Shown here one piece after another: positions 1 to 7,919 of a DNA stretch of 64,000 bases; within the stretch, counting starts at the first letter, position 1; each line of letters opens with the position of its first letter. The notes under the pieces are model-generated. The model was not told the origin of the DNA, made no database searches, and was given only the letters and a program-made list of their open reading frames with translations. The position numbers and the translations under genes are program-made. The stretch comes from RECM01 sp047921215 (lineage in GTDB: Bacteria; Bacteroidota; Rhodothermia; Balneolales; Cyclonatronaceae): the NCBI GenBank assembly GCA_047921215.1, contig JBLRWO010000014.1, positions 27,112 through 91,111 on the forward strand, written 5' to 3'.

Positions 1-2
1 TG

Positions 3-1148
3 CGGGGAGCCAACAGTTTTGGAGTCTGGAATATGGAAGGTGCCACTATGGGAATAACCATCATGCCGCCCTGGTGGAAAAGCTGGTGGGCGTATGCCTT
101 TTATTTAATGCTGTTCATTGCGGGAATTGTGACCGTTGACAGGGTTCAGCGCAGGAGGGTTCAACAAAAAGAGCGCGAACGCGCACGAGAAAAAGAGCTG
201 GAGCACGCTAAAGAGATAGAAATAGCATATCGGAATCTGGAAGTGGCTCATAAAAATCTGGAAGCCGCCCAGGATCAGCTCGTTCAACAGGAGAAACTCG
301 CCTCCCTCGGCCAGCTAACGGCCGGCATTGCCCACGAGATCAAGAACCCGCTCAACTTCGTGAACAATTTTTCGGAGGTGAGCGAAGAGATGATTACCGA
401 ATTAATCGAAGCGCTGGGTAAAGGAGATATCGACGAATCGCTCGCACTATCAAAAGATATCGGAGACAATCTTAAAAAGATCCACGAACACGGGTCTCGT
501 GCCGACAGCATTGTTAAATCCATGCTCATGCACTCGCGAGGCGGCAGCGGCAAAATGGAACCCACCGATCTGAACGAACTGATTAGAGAATACGTGAACC
601 TGTCCTACCACGGCATGAGGGCAGGTAAGGAAGCAATTAATGTGGATATTCAATTGGATTTGGATGATTCTGTTAGAGATGTACCGCTTATTGCCGAGGA
701 TTTTTCAAGGGTGATTTTAAACCTGTGTAATAATGCGTTTGATGCCTGTGCTGAGCGGAGTCGAAGTGCGATGCGGGAATGGGAGACAGTTCACAAGCAC
801 GAAGTGCGTAGTCAGGTGCCGGACATCGTGAAGGCGAAGCCGGGCGCCAAGAGGACGAAAGACGGAGGAGCGGAGACTTGGTACGTACCCAAACTTTCTG
901 TTCGAACCCAAAAAACAGGAAACACCATCACCATCCAGATTGAGGACAACGGCCCGGGTATCCCCGATGAAATCAGAGACAAAATCCTTCAGCCATTTTT
1001 TACTACCAAGAAAGGGACCGCGGGTACCGGCCTCGGCCTCAGCATCACCAACGACATTATCAAAGCCCATGGCGGTACACTGGAAATTAAATCCCAACCT
1101 GGAAGTACGGTTTTCATCATAACCCTTTCACATAGTTCCCAAATATAA
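3..1148 (+). CDS. Propeller-type sensor histidine kinase, C-terminal part (5' end outside window)
   Basis: Seen: the reading frame is open to the window edge, so the ATG at 33 is not the real start. The first residues match the end of a Y_Y_Y domain, followed by a PPWW-x-SWWAY transmembrane entry as in the complete gene at 59705. Counting from the ATG at 33: one membrane segment (about 18-36), a charged coiled coil (40-88), the phospho-acceptor box with H101 in a HEIKNPLNFVNNF context, an N-box (NLCNNAFDA), an extra stretch of about 47 residues, then the DNGPGIP and GTGLGLSITNDI boxes. Family knowledge: such proteins sense periplasmic signals through beta-propellers and autophosphorylate in the cytoplasm. 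No receiver domain follows, so it must signal through a separate regulator. The kinase core is nearly the same as in the kinases at 55011, 56206 and 59705. Confidence 0.9.
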   Translation, partial: RGANSFGVWNMEGATMGITIMPPWWKSWWAYAFYLMLFIAGIVTVDRVQRRRVQQKERERAREKELEHAKEIEIAYRNLEVAHKNLEAAQDQLVQQEKLASLGQLTAGIAHEIKNPLNFVNNFSEVSEEMITELIEALGKGDIDESLALSKDIGDNLKKIHEHGSRADSIVKSMLMHSRGGSGKMEPTDLNELIREYVNLSYHGMRAGKEAINVDIQLDLDDSVRDVPLIAEDFSRVILNLCNNAFDACAERSRSAMREWETVHKHEVRSQVPDIVKAKPGAKRTKDGGAETWYVPKLSVRTQKTGNTITIQIEDNGPGIPDEIRDKILQPFFTTKKGTAGTGLGLSITNDIIKAHGGTLEIKSQPGSTVFIITLSHSSQI

Positions 1149-1405
1149 AAGCGTAATTAGTCCTAGTAATAGCGGAGAAAAATACAAGATATAGGAGACC
1201 GTTGCACTCACATTTAAACCAAAAAGAAAACAGTCTGGGTGGGCACTGGTTTCGGACTCCTATAGTTCCGGGTAGTTCCGGCGCAAAAAAGACCAAGGTG
1301 ACGTCCGAAATGAGAGAGTTGCCGACAAACTTGCCCGCTCAAAATCTATTTTGCCTCAAATTCGGGCATTTAAAATGTTAATTACCCCTATGTCCCTCCG
1401 AGAAT

Positions 1406-2299
1406 TTATAAAAAACGCTTTCTGAAAGAATCGTCGATACTGCTAATTGGGATGATTATGCCAATTTCATGGGCGTTACCAAAATCGTTATCAAATACAG
1501 TTTCTCCAAACCAAATTCGGAGTCCGGTTGCCATATATGTTTGAATAATCGTTGGAACGGAAGCATCATAAGGTTTTAAAATCGACCGCAGTTTTTGAAT
1601 GCGGTTTGCAGGAGTATCTATCTCTCCATAATCGACTGCATCAGATGCTGACGTAAGGCGGGGTTTATAAACTACATCCTTTTTACCAACAAGCTTTGGA
1701 GATGAAGGCTTGTAGTTATGCTCCAGATAGTTGATCAGAATATCTTTTGCAAAAGGGTTCATCGTCTTATACAAAGTTACATTACCAAAAAAGTACTGAA
1801 GGTTTGCATGGTTTTGAATTAATTGTGAAAATCCTTTCCAAATGGCAAAAAAGCCAAACCGGGCACGTTTTGCAGAATCATTTACGACCGACCGGCCCAG
1901 TTCAATAGCGTATGGCAGTATTTCATCACGAAACTGATCTGAATAGTCAAATAAAGTGGATGTCCGCAGGTATTGGTCACCGGCGGATAAGGCCACCTGC
2001 CCCCACTGAAACCGATAGGCTGCCACAAGTTCCTGCTCCTCATCATCATAAGCAATTAGCTGGTAATAGGCTTGTTCGCCAAAATCAAGTTTATCCAAAT
2101 CATAAAGTTCCCCCCGGCCGGCACCATGCTTACTGAATATCAATTCACGTATCCTGCCGATCAGACGCATGGTTTCAGGAAAATTATTTCCCTGAAGTAC
2201 ATAAACGCTTAAGCCTCTGAAAGAAACAAGAGGTGTAATCTCTTGTAATTCTTGCTGAACGGAATATTTTGATTCTATCGAAAGTATATCTGTACTCAT
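1406..2299 (-). CDS. GNAT-type N-acyltransferase (OlsB/GlsB-like, aminolipid synthesis)
   Basis: A 297-residue protein of the acyl-ACP-dependent N-acyltransferase type (Acetyltransf_5-like, hemolysin-related). Recognisable parts are the early RELIF segment, a YQLIAYD-x-VAAYRFQ strand and an ELGRSVV motif followed by a glycine/phenylalanine-rich helix. In the family, such enzymes N-acylate glycine, ornithine or other amino acids with a 3-hydroxy fatty acid; the substrate here is not readable from sequence. Its start overlaps the stop of the preceding NRDE/PlsC gene by 4 bp (2296-2299), so the two are probably translationally coupled and act in series: N-acylation here, O-acylation by the partner. 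It is the last gene of a three-gene minus-strand operon; the 257 bp beyond it show no gene. Confidence 0.75.
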   Translation of the reverse strand: MSTDILSIESKYSVQQELQEITPLVSFRGLSVYVLQGNNFPETMRLIGRIRELIFSKHGAGRGELYDLDKLDFGEQAYYQLIAYDDEEQELVAAYRFQWGQVALSAGDQYLRTSTLFDYSDQFRDEILPYAIELGRSVVNDSAKRARFGFFAIWKGFSQLIQNHANLQYFFGNVTLYKTMNPFAKDILINYLEHNYKPSSPKLVGKKDVVYKPRLTSASDAVDYGEIDTPANRIQKLRSILKPYDASVPTIIQTYMATGLRIWFGETVFDNDFGNAHEIGIIIPISSIDDSFRKRFL

Positions 2300-3900
2300 T
2301 GCACTAGTTCTCTTGAATAGCCAAGGCTTATTTCTTCACTTATTTTCCGTAACTGCTCTGCTCTTTCAGAATCCCTGCCTGCAAGTTTTTGAACGGCACC
2401 GGGTCTTATCGGCTCACCTAAAAACAGATTAAATGTTTTGTTTGCGGGCTTCAGAAATTCCCGGGCCAAAAGCAGCATCTCCAGATTCAGGGTGATCCCT
2501 AGCAAACTCCTAAGCCGGGCCACCGTGTTGAATCTCCACGAATTTCTGCCCTTTATATACACGGGAACAATGGTTCGGTTGTATTTTTGAGCAAGGCGTA
2601 CAGGCATTTTATTCCATTGAAAATCCCTCACAAGCCCGTTATGAATCCGCCCGGTTCTGCCGGCAGGGAAAACAAGCAAAGCGTCATTTCCGGCAAAGGC
2701 CTCGTGTAGTATTTCTGCTGATTTTCTCGAATGTTGATAAAGATCCACTGGAATAATTACAGGACGCAGCGGGGAAATATGCTCTAATACGTCGTTAACA
2801 ATCATTTTTGAGGACGGGTAATACTGAAGAAGCAGGCTGAGCATCAGCAGTCCATCCAGGCCTCCGGTTGGATGATTGGCGACGAACAAAGGCCGGGATT
2901 CCGCATCGGGCATTTCAATGGAGTTCGAATGAAGCCTGCCCGTAACCCCTAAATGATTTAACAGAGCCTGTGCAAAATGACGTGCATCCAAATCCCTGGT
3001 AGCCATCAGTATTTTATTTATCGACTTTTCCATGGCCACGACCCGAATAATCGGAAACGCCCAAAATGTCAAAGAACCATGGAGGCCTTTGTTCTTTTCT
3101 TTCAACACATGTATAAGGTCGGCCTCTTTAAACGGAATCCTTTGGCCTGCTTGATAAGCCATTATATTTTGTGGATTCACGGGCAAAAATGAGTTATGAA
3201 AAGAATTCTCAGCAGCCACGATGTCACCGGTTTTATATCGCATACGGATATAGTCCGGGCCAATCATCACATGGGTGATACTCACTGTGGCCCTGTCGGC
3301 TCGTTTCATGGCAACGGAGTAGGCTGGCAGCAACCGGCTTCTTTGATGGTGAAAACGAAGCTGGTTTTCATGCGAAACCCTCTTAATTGAACCTTTCGTC
3401 ATTTTTCTGAATAAGCGGCTGCGCCATTTTTTCACTAAAGGGAAGTGCAGTGATGACGAAACAGCTGGATTTTCCGGTGCTATGATTTCACGCAATGCAG
3501 AACCATCCCAACTCCACTGATGCGGATACGTCATACCCGAAAAGGCGAACAAATCAAATGGGCGATAGCGGGTCAGATCTTCTTCATTAAGAGCCGATGT
3601 AATTTCTCTGACAGAGGACCTAACAGCAAGTTTTTTTACAAGATGTCCCCTGCTTTCAATCGAACGATCCCCCATATTATCCTGAGGAGAGCTGTAGTTA
3701 TTGAGAAGGGTAAGTACCATACCAAATTCATTTCCGCTGAGCCAGGTGCCCCCTGCTTCAGAATCCACAGGAGCTAAAAAACGGATTCCATCAATAGCAT
3801 ATATTTGTGGCGGGACAGCTTCATTCCGGGTTAGTAACTCATCACGGTTAAAAACCAAACTCAAATGATCATCATGCATCTGCCAGCTGAGTGTACACAT
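2296..3900 (-). CDS. NRDE (TANGO2-like) domain fused to a PlsC-type O-acyltransferase
   Basis: A 534-residue two-domain protein. Residues 1-240 form an NRDE/TANGO2-like domain: it starts MCT and carries the diagnostic N18-R19-D20-E21 and the GGTWLS turn near 50-56. Residues 290-530 form a lysophosphatidic-acid-type acyltransferase with an NHPTGGLDG block (H343, D349) and FPAGRTGRI (411-419); this H-x5-D spacing occurs in the hemolysin-like/OlsA branch. Family knowledge: the acyltransferase part adds the second fatty acid of aminolipids; the role of NRDE domains is poorly defined. The fusion and the 4-bp overlap with the GNAT gene suggest one lipid pathway. It lies 4 bp downstream of the DinB-like gene. 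A frameshift joining two genes is unlikely, since one frame runs through with no linker stop. Confidence 0.78.
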   Translation of the reverse strand: MCTLSWQMHDDHLSLVFNRDELLTRNEAVPPQIYAIDGIRFLAPVDSEAGGTWLSGNEFGMVLTLLNNYSSPQDNMGDRSIESRGHLVKKLAVRSSVREITSALNEEDLTRYRPFDLFAFSGMTYPHQWSWDGSALREIIAPENPAVSSSLHFPLVKKWRSRLFRKMTKGSIKRVSHENQLRFHHQRSRLLPAYSVAMKRADRATVSITHVMIGPDYIRMRYKTGDIVAAENSFHNSFLPVNPQNIMAYQAGQRIPFKEADLIHVLKEKNKGLHGSLTFWAFPIIRVVAMEKSINKILMATRDLDARHFAQALLNHLGVTGRLHSNSIEMPDAESRPLFVANHPTGGLDGLLMLSLLLQYYPSSKMIVNDVLEHISPLRPVIIPVDLYQHSRKSAEILHEAFAGNDALLVFPAGRTGRIHNGLVRDFQWNKMPVRLAQKYNRTIVPVYIKGRNSWRFNTVARLRSLLGITLNLEMLLLAREFLKPANKTFNLFLGEPIRPGAVQKLAGRDSERAEQLRKISEEISLGYSRELVQ

Positions 3901-3904
3901 AACA

Positions 3905-4462
3905 TTACTTCCTCGCCCGAATGGTAGAAGGCGCTACTCCAAAGCTCTCATCCAGCAGATGCGCCATATTCTGCTCAAGTAATCCAACGCGGATCAGCGC
4001 CTGATGGTGAATGGTATGTTCAAGATTGTAAAGTAATTCACGTTCGAAACTACTTTCGATAGACTGTACTTCGTCTGATCCCTGCTCATAGTATCCTTCA
4101 ACAAAAAGTTGTTCGGGCCACACTGTGCTACCAGAAAGTTTGTCGCAAATAGCATCGATGGTCTCAATTGCTTTCTCAGGTTTCGTTTCTATATCGTAAT
4201 CTCTTGCCCGCTTATCATAATTTACAACACATTGATCTAATTCGATCGGGGTATTACCTATGGTAAACTGTCTATCGTTACACACAGGTTGTTCAGCCAC
4301 TGCACCAGCCAATAAACAAGTATAAAACTCAAGAATATGGCGCATGTGCTGACCGATTGTTGCACCCGATAACCAGGTGGACTTCCTGCAATATTCGGAT
4401 TCAGAAATTACCTCGAGAAAGTCTTTCAGACTGGTCAAATTTTTTATAGACGCTTGTATCAT
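3905..4462 (-). CDS. DinB-like metal-binding protein
   Basis: A 185-residue all-helical protein of the DinB/YfiT type. Candidate metal ligands are H39 and H42 in a GQHMRH motif at the end of the second helix and H149, H152, H153 in EHTIHHQ, which fits the usual three-histidine arrangement. In other organisms this fold serves in thiol transfer (bacillithiol and mycothiol enzymes) or is of unknown function. It is the first gene of the operon with the NRDE-acyltransferase and the GNAT, separated by only 4 bp, so a role tied to that pathway is inferred; no substrate can be assigned. The AT-rich 150 bp upstream probably hold the operon promoter, but no clear box was found. Confidence 0.75.
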   Translation of the reverse strand: MIQASIKNLTSLKDFLEVISESEYCRKSTWLSGATIGQHMRHILEFYTCLLAGAVAEQPVCNDRQFTIGNTPIELDQCVVNYDKRARDYDIETKPEKAIETIDAICDKLSGSTVWPEQLFVEGYYEQGSDEVQSIESSFERELLYNLEHTIHHQALIRVGLLEQNMAHLLDESFGVAPSTIRARK

Positions 4463-4611
4463 AATTACAAACAGTAGTATTCAGTTTTTTACTAAACTTA
4501 TTTACATCATTAATGTGTTTTCATACTGCAAATCAGGGACAATTTGATGGCACACGATCTATGATCAATTTGATTATTGTTAATATAACAGCAACTAACA
4601 TATGTGTAATC

Positions 4612-5085
4612 TTATTTTATTAATGAGTAGATTTGGATTACCTCTTGAGCCACTTCCAAAAGCTCTTCTGCATTATGGAAACCGCTCGTTTTATAAAAAA
4701 GCGTACCATCGGGCTTCAGAAAAACAAGTGTTGGAAATGATTTCACTCCATAACGACTTGCAATTTCAATTCCTTCACCTTTATCTCCATTTATCTGAAG
4801 ACTCAAAAAATGTTCGTTAAAAAATTCCCCAGCGTTGCGATTTCGGTAGGTTCTAAGCTTCATCATTTGACATGGAGCACACCAGGTTGTATAAAATGAT
4901 GCAAATATAAGTTTTTGCTCTTCTCCTGCCTGTTCAATTAACGATTCAATATCCAGTTCACTAAAATCTATACGATCAATTGCAATCGCGTTATTTTCAG
5001 AGCTATTTTCTGTGTACACAGTGGTGAAAGCAACTGTTGAGCTGATGGTTAATAGAAAAATCAATTTTATTACAAACATTTTCAT
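4612..5085 (-). CDS. Exported thioredoxin-fold protein
   Basis: 157 residues. An N-terminal hydrophobic signal segment (about residues 3-20) is followed by a thioredoxin fold with the redox motif W-C-A-P-C and the cis-proline segment SFPTLVFL. The product is therefore most likely a periplasmic or membrane-tethered disulfide reductase of the DUF255/thioredoxin-7 type. It lies downstream of the YceI/OB-fold pair on the same strand but is separated from it by a strong terminator hairpin at 5114-5165, so it probably has its own promoter in the short gap before 5085. The substrate is unknown. Confidence 0.85.
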   Translation of the reverse strand: MKMFVIKLIFLLTISSTVAFTTVYTENSSENNAIAIDRIDFSELDIESLIEQAGEEQKLIFASFYTTWCAPCQMMKLRTYRNRNAGEFFNEHFLSLQINGDKGEGIEIASRYGVKSFPTLVFLKPDGTLFYKTSGFHNAEELLEVAQEVIQIYSLIK

Positions 5086-5113
5086 TCTTTACTTTCTAAA
5101 AATTTTAAGGTTT

Positions 5114-5165
5114 TAAAAAAAACAAACCCAAGCGTTCCATTTTGGAGCCTGGATTTGTTTTTTTG
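5114..5165 (-). terminator. Rho-independent terminator of the YceI operon (possibly bidirectional)
   Basis: Read on the minus strand, ACAAATCCAGGC pairs with GCTTGGGTTTGT (two wobble pairs), with an inner TCCA/TGGA pair, and is followed by a run of eight T. The opposite strand also ends in a T run (5157-5164). It sits just after the stop of the gene ending at 5178. Confidence 0.75.
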
Positions 5166-5177
5166 GCGTACTTTACT

Positions 5178-5756
5178 TTATTCAGATTCAAATTCTGCAA
5201 TTACAGTTACCTGAACCGTTTTCGCAACGTTTTTAGATGGCCTGCCACCTGTAAATTCAATACCATAATCAGCCAATACTATATCAAACACACTGTTAAC
5301 TGCTACAACCCCATTTGCAACTTTAATTTCAGCTTGCTCCTGCACAGGGTTTGTTACACCGCGTATGGTCATTTCTCCCTGAACATGCGCTATATGGGTG
5401 CCATCATTTAAAAAATCAATTTCCTCTATATTTGTGATAGTAGCCACGTAACGCGCTCTCGGGAAATCTTTCGTATTGAGGAATTTTTTTTGATTGAAGT
5501 GACGCTGCATCAGAGATTTTTCAAACTCAAAACTTTGCATTGGCACCACAAAAACCACTTCACCGGTGTTCACGTCAATTGTGGCTGTTGAATTGAAGTT
5601 ATTGGATTCGATATCCTCAACCGGAGTAGTTGAGAAGAACTTTATATGAGTTTTTGTTGTACTTAGTTTATCGCCGGCATAAACTGAATCTGTCAGACCT
5701 GCTATGAAGGTCATTATCACGGCTAACGCCACTATTCTAGACATTAAGTGTTTCAT
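5178..5756 (-). CDS. YceI-family periplasmic lipid-binding protein
   Basis: 192 residues with a signal peptide ending near VYAG (residue 28) and a YceI lipocalin-like barrel: TKTHIKFFSTTPVEDIESN at the start, a FEFEKSLMQRHF segment, the conserved ARY-x-ATI strand, and MTIRGVTNPV in the middle. Family knowledge: YceI proteins bind isoprenoid-like lipids in the periplasm and are often stress-induced. It follows the OB-fold gene at 5820 by 63 bp on the same strand, a pairing common in Bacteroidota. The downstream hairpin at 5114-5165 ends the unit. Confidence 0.88.
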   Translation of the reverse strand: MKHLMSRIVALAVIMTFIAGLTDSVYAGDKLSTTKTHIKFFSTTPVEDIESNNFNSTATIDVNTGEVVFVVPMQSFEFEKSLMQRHFNQKKFLNTKDFPRARYVATITNIEEIDFLNDGTHIAHVQGEMTIRGVTNPVQEQAEIKVANGVVAVNSVFDIVLADYGIEFTGGRPSKNVAKTVQVTVIAEFESE

Positions 5757-5819
5757 AAGTTGTTTTGTTTAAATGTTGATAGGTTGATCACTACTTTTTC
5801 TTTTTTTTTAAAACCAGTA

Positions 5820-6293
5820 CTATTTGACCATGGAACAATGATCCATAATGACGGGCTCGTACCGCTGAAAATCCTCGTCAAAATAGGTCCCCGCCCTGAT
5901 GACACCTTTGAGCACTACCTGATCATTCCTGTTCAGAATGGGTTGGTTGCCATCTATTGAAGGGATTAGGGTACACTGTACGCCAGCAGGTGCATCGGAA
6001 TTCGTCAGCAAAATGATTGTTTCTCCATTCATATTGTGAGAAATCCTGTTCACAACACCCTCAACTTCGAGAATTGCTGACTGGCCGTCGTCTTTCAGAT
6101 ACTTCTTGTTGGCCTCATCCGGATTGGCTACATACTCGTTCACTATTTGCGATACCGTTAACCGGAAGTCAGTAGCTGACGATTGAATATCACGGTGAGG
6201 CATATTAAATAAGTAAAGTACAATCCCACCACCTATTATGAGCCCCGACACAAGCACAAGTGCAGAAATTTTAATAATCTTTTTTTTGTTCAT
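5820..6293 (-). CDS. Membrane-anchored OB-fold (tRNA_anti-like) protein
   Basis: 157 residues. A lysine-rich start and one membrane segment (residues 9-30) precede an extracytoplasmic domain with the pattern of OB-fold putative lipoproteins: the DFRLTVSQIVNEY helix, the LEVEGVVNRIS strand, a single C in the VQCTLIP strand, and the final VVLKGVIRAGTYFDED segment. There is no lipobox cysteine, so a signal anchor is more likely than a lipoprotein. No function is known for the family. It probably forms an operon with the YceI gene 63 bp downstream. Confidence 0.75.
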   Translation of the reverse strand: MNKKKIIKISALVLVSGLIIGGGIVLYLFNMPHRDIQSSATDFRLTVSQIVNEYVANPDEANKKYLKDDGQSAILEVEGVVNRISHNMNGETIILLTNSDAPAGVQCTLIPSIDGNQPILNRNDQVVLKGVIRAGTYFDEDFQRYEPVIMDHCSMVK

Positions 6294-6883
6294 AGTCTTT
6301 CAGAAATGGGTTATTGTAACGTTCTGATAGCTTTGTCGGCCTGCAACCGGATTCCTTACAAAATATTTTTAGATCAGGATCATTTTCCTGGAAGAGTGGG
6401 GTAAATACTAAAGCTTCTTAATGGATATGGCTGCTCTGGCAAATTCTTCCTAATAATGGGTGTAAAAGGTGGTTCTCCCCCCTGCCGGATTCGCTGAAGC
6501 CCCAAAAAAATTGGCAGTGTAAGCCCGTTTACGCCCATTTGCTCCATTGGCCGGTTAAGCCAGGCCGGAGACGATCGTCCGGTTTGGACTGACTTGATCT
6601 GATAGTGAAGGCACAAGAACGAAAATCAAGAACACCTGTCCCGGGTAAATAGCAAAATCCTTTTGATTGATATTCTTTGGGGTCAGAACCTGTTGAAAGC
6701 TGGTTTTCCTATGAAAACAGATTTGGAGCGCAGAAAGGGCGCTTTCCGTTAACGGGTCCGGGCATTATGTCCATCATCAAACCGTCCCAATAGAGCCACG
6801 GGTGCCAGTAGCGGCAATGGTACTGTTTCGAAAAATAAAATTACACGCTATCAGATCAACTGCCCGACTATTTACTGGATTCC
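6294..6883. other. 590-bp intergenic stretch without a supportable gene
   Basis: It lies between the OB-fold gene and the anti-sigma gene. A 78-codon minus-strand frame (6380-6616) has no ribosome site and no recognisable domain. The middle (6470-6800) is locally richer in GC and proline/arginine codons than the flanks, which could be a relic of an inserted element, but nothing identifiable was found. Confidence 0.4.
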
Positions 6884-7162
6884 TTATTTCTTAATCTCAT
6901 GTAATAATTTTCTTACCAGCTCTTCTTTCTGCACTTCATTAAGCTGTTTTTTACTGTCCTGCAGATTCTTTTTCACCATTTGTTCAAGAGCAGCATCCAC
7001 AAATTCAGAATACTTTACGTAACTCGAGCATTTCTGACACATAGACAAATGAATAGCCAGACGAATGCGTTCAGATTGAGTTAACGGCTCAATCGAACGC
7101 CTGTCAATCATCTCCGTGGCTTTTTTGCACGGGTAGAATAAAAGATGCATTAATCTTTTCAT
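6884..7162 (-). CDS. Putative zinc-finger anti-sigma factor
   Basis: A 92-residue protein with an H-x3-C-x2-C motif (HLSMCQKC), preceded by a cysteine in FYPCKKA, as in short ZAS-type anti-sigma factors. There is no membrane segment, so it would be a cytoplasmic sensor or binder. The ATG at 7162 begins one base after the stop of the sigma gene (TGA-A-ATG), which argues for this start over the in-frame one at 7186 and for translational coupling. It probably holds the ECF factor of 7164-7733 inactive; the inducing signal is unknown. Confidence 0.7.
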   Translation of the reverse strand: MKRLMHLLFYPCKKATEMIDRRSIEPLTQSERIRLAIHLSMCQKCSSYVKYSEFVDAALEQMVKKNLQDSKKQLNEVQKEELVRKLLHEIKK

Positions 7163-7163
7163 T

Positions 7164-7733
7164 TCACGCTTCCCAGTGGGTTTCAATACATTTTTTCAGA
7201 AGCAGTTTCGCTCTGTGAACGATTTGCCAGTAATTAGACGGCGTAATTCTCAAATCCTGACATATTTCAGAAGAAGACTTTTCTGAATAGTATTTAGCAA
7301 CGATTGCCATATTCCAGCCAACAGGCAGCTCATCCATGCACTGGTCCATTACCTTTTTAAAATCCGGATTATCTAAAAGATGTACATCGGCATCCCAGCT
7401 TATTGTTGATGTTGCTTCAGCCCAGCTTCCGGCATCATCGAAGTAGCCTCTCGTAACTTGTTCAACCATGTCTTCATCCAAAGGAGTTGTAGCCCACCCA
7501 AATTTGTTTTTGCTCCGATAGTAATCCACAATTTTCTTATTCAAAATGCTGAACAGCCAGGTTTTAGGTGAGCTTCTTCTTTCAAAGTCTTGTTTCGACT
7601 TAACCGCCGCCAAAAAAGTCTCCTGAACTAAGTCTTGAGCAGCACTTTGGTCTGATATTTTATAAAATGCCCAGCTAATTAGTTCATCACTGTATTCATA
7701 GACCCACTGCGTAATATCTTTATCCGTTGCCAT
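7164..7733 (-). CDS. ECF-type RNA polymerase sigma factor
   Basis: 189 residues. Region 2 is clear (AAQDLVQETFLAAVKSKQDFERRSSPKTWLFSILNKKIVDYYR, residues 28-74) and region 4 ends the protein with the helix-turn-helix IVAKYYSEKSSSEICQDLRITPSNYWQIVHRAK. The linker between them is longer than usual (about 50 residues, acidic and tryptophan-containing). It is directly coupled to the anti-sigma gene downstream. It is divergent from the ergothioneine gene cluster starting at 7920, with 186 bp between them, so that cluster is a plausible target; no shared promoter box could be proven. Confidence 0.88.
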   Translation of the reverse strand: MATDKDITQWVYEYSDELISWAFYKISDQSAAQDLVQETFLAAVKSKQDFERRSSPKTWLFSILNKKIVDYYRSKNKFGWATTPLDEDMVEQVTRGYFDDAGSWAEATSTISWDADVHLLDNPDFKKVMDQCMDELPVGWNMAIVAKYYSEKSSSEICQDLRITPSNYWQIVHRAKLLLKKCIETHWEA

Positions 7734-7919
7734 TACTTAAAAGACCATTTTTAAAATGAACAAGTAATTAGGTGTAAGGAATCAATCGCTGCTGCGACAA
7801 ATAAATTAAGCATAAAACGGAAAAGTCTTGAGCCTGTGAAACAATAGATTGGATTGACCACAATTGAAACAAGCGGGTTGATGGCACTTTTTCTGTGGTA
7901 TGAAACTTCATTTTAATCC

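Noticed and set aside
6380..6616. 78-codon minus-strand frame
   Set aside because: No ribosome site, no domain, unusual composition; sits in an otherwise empty gap.
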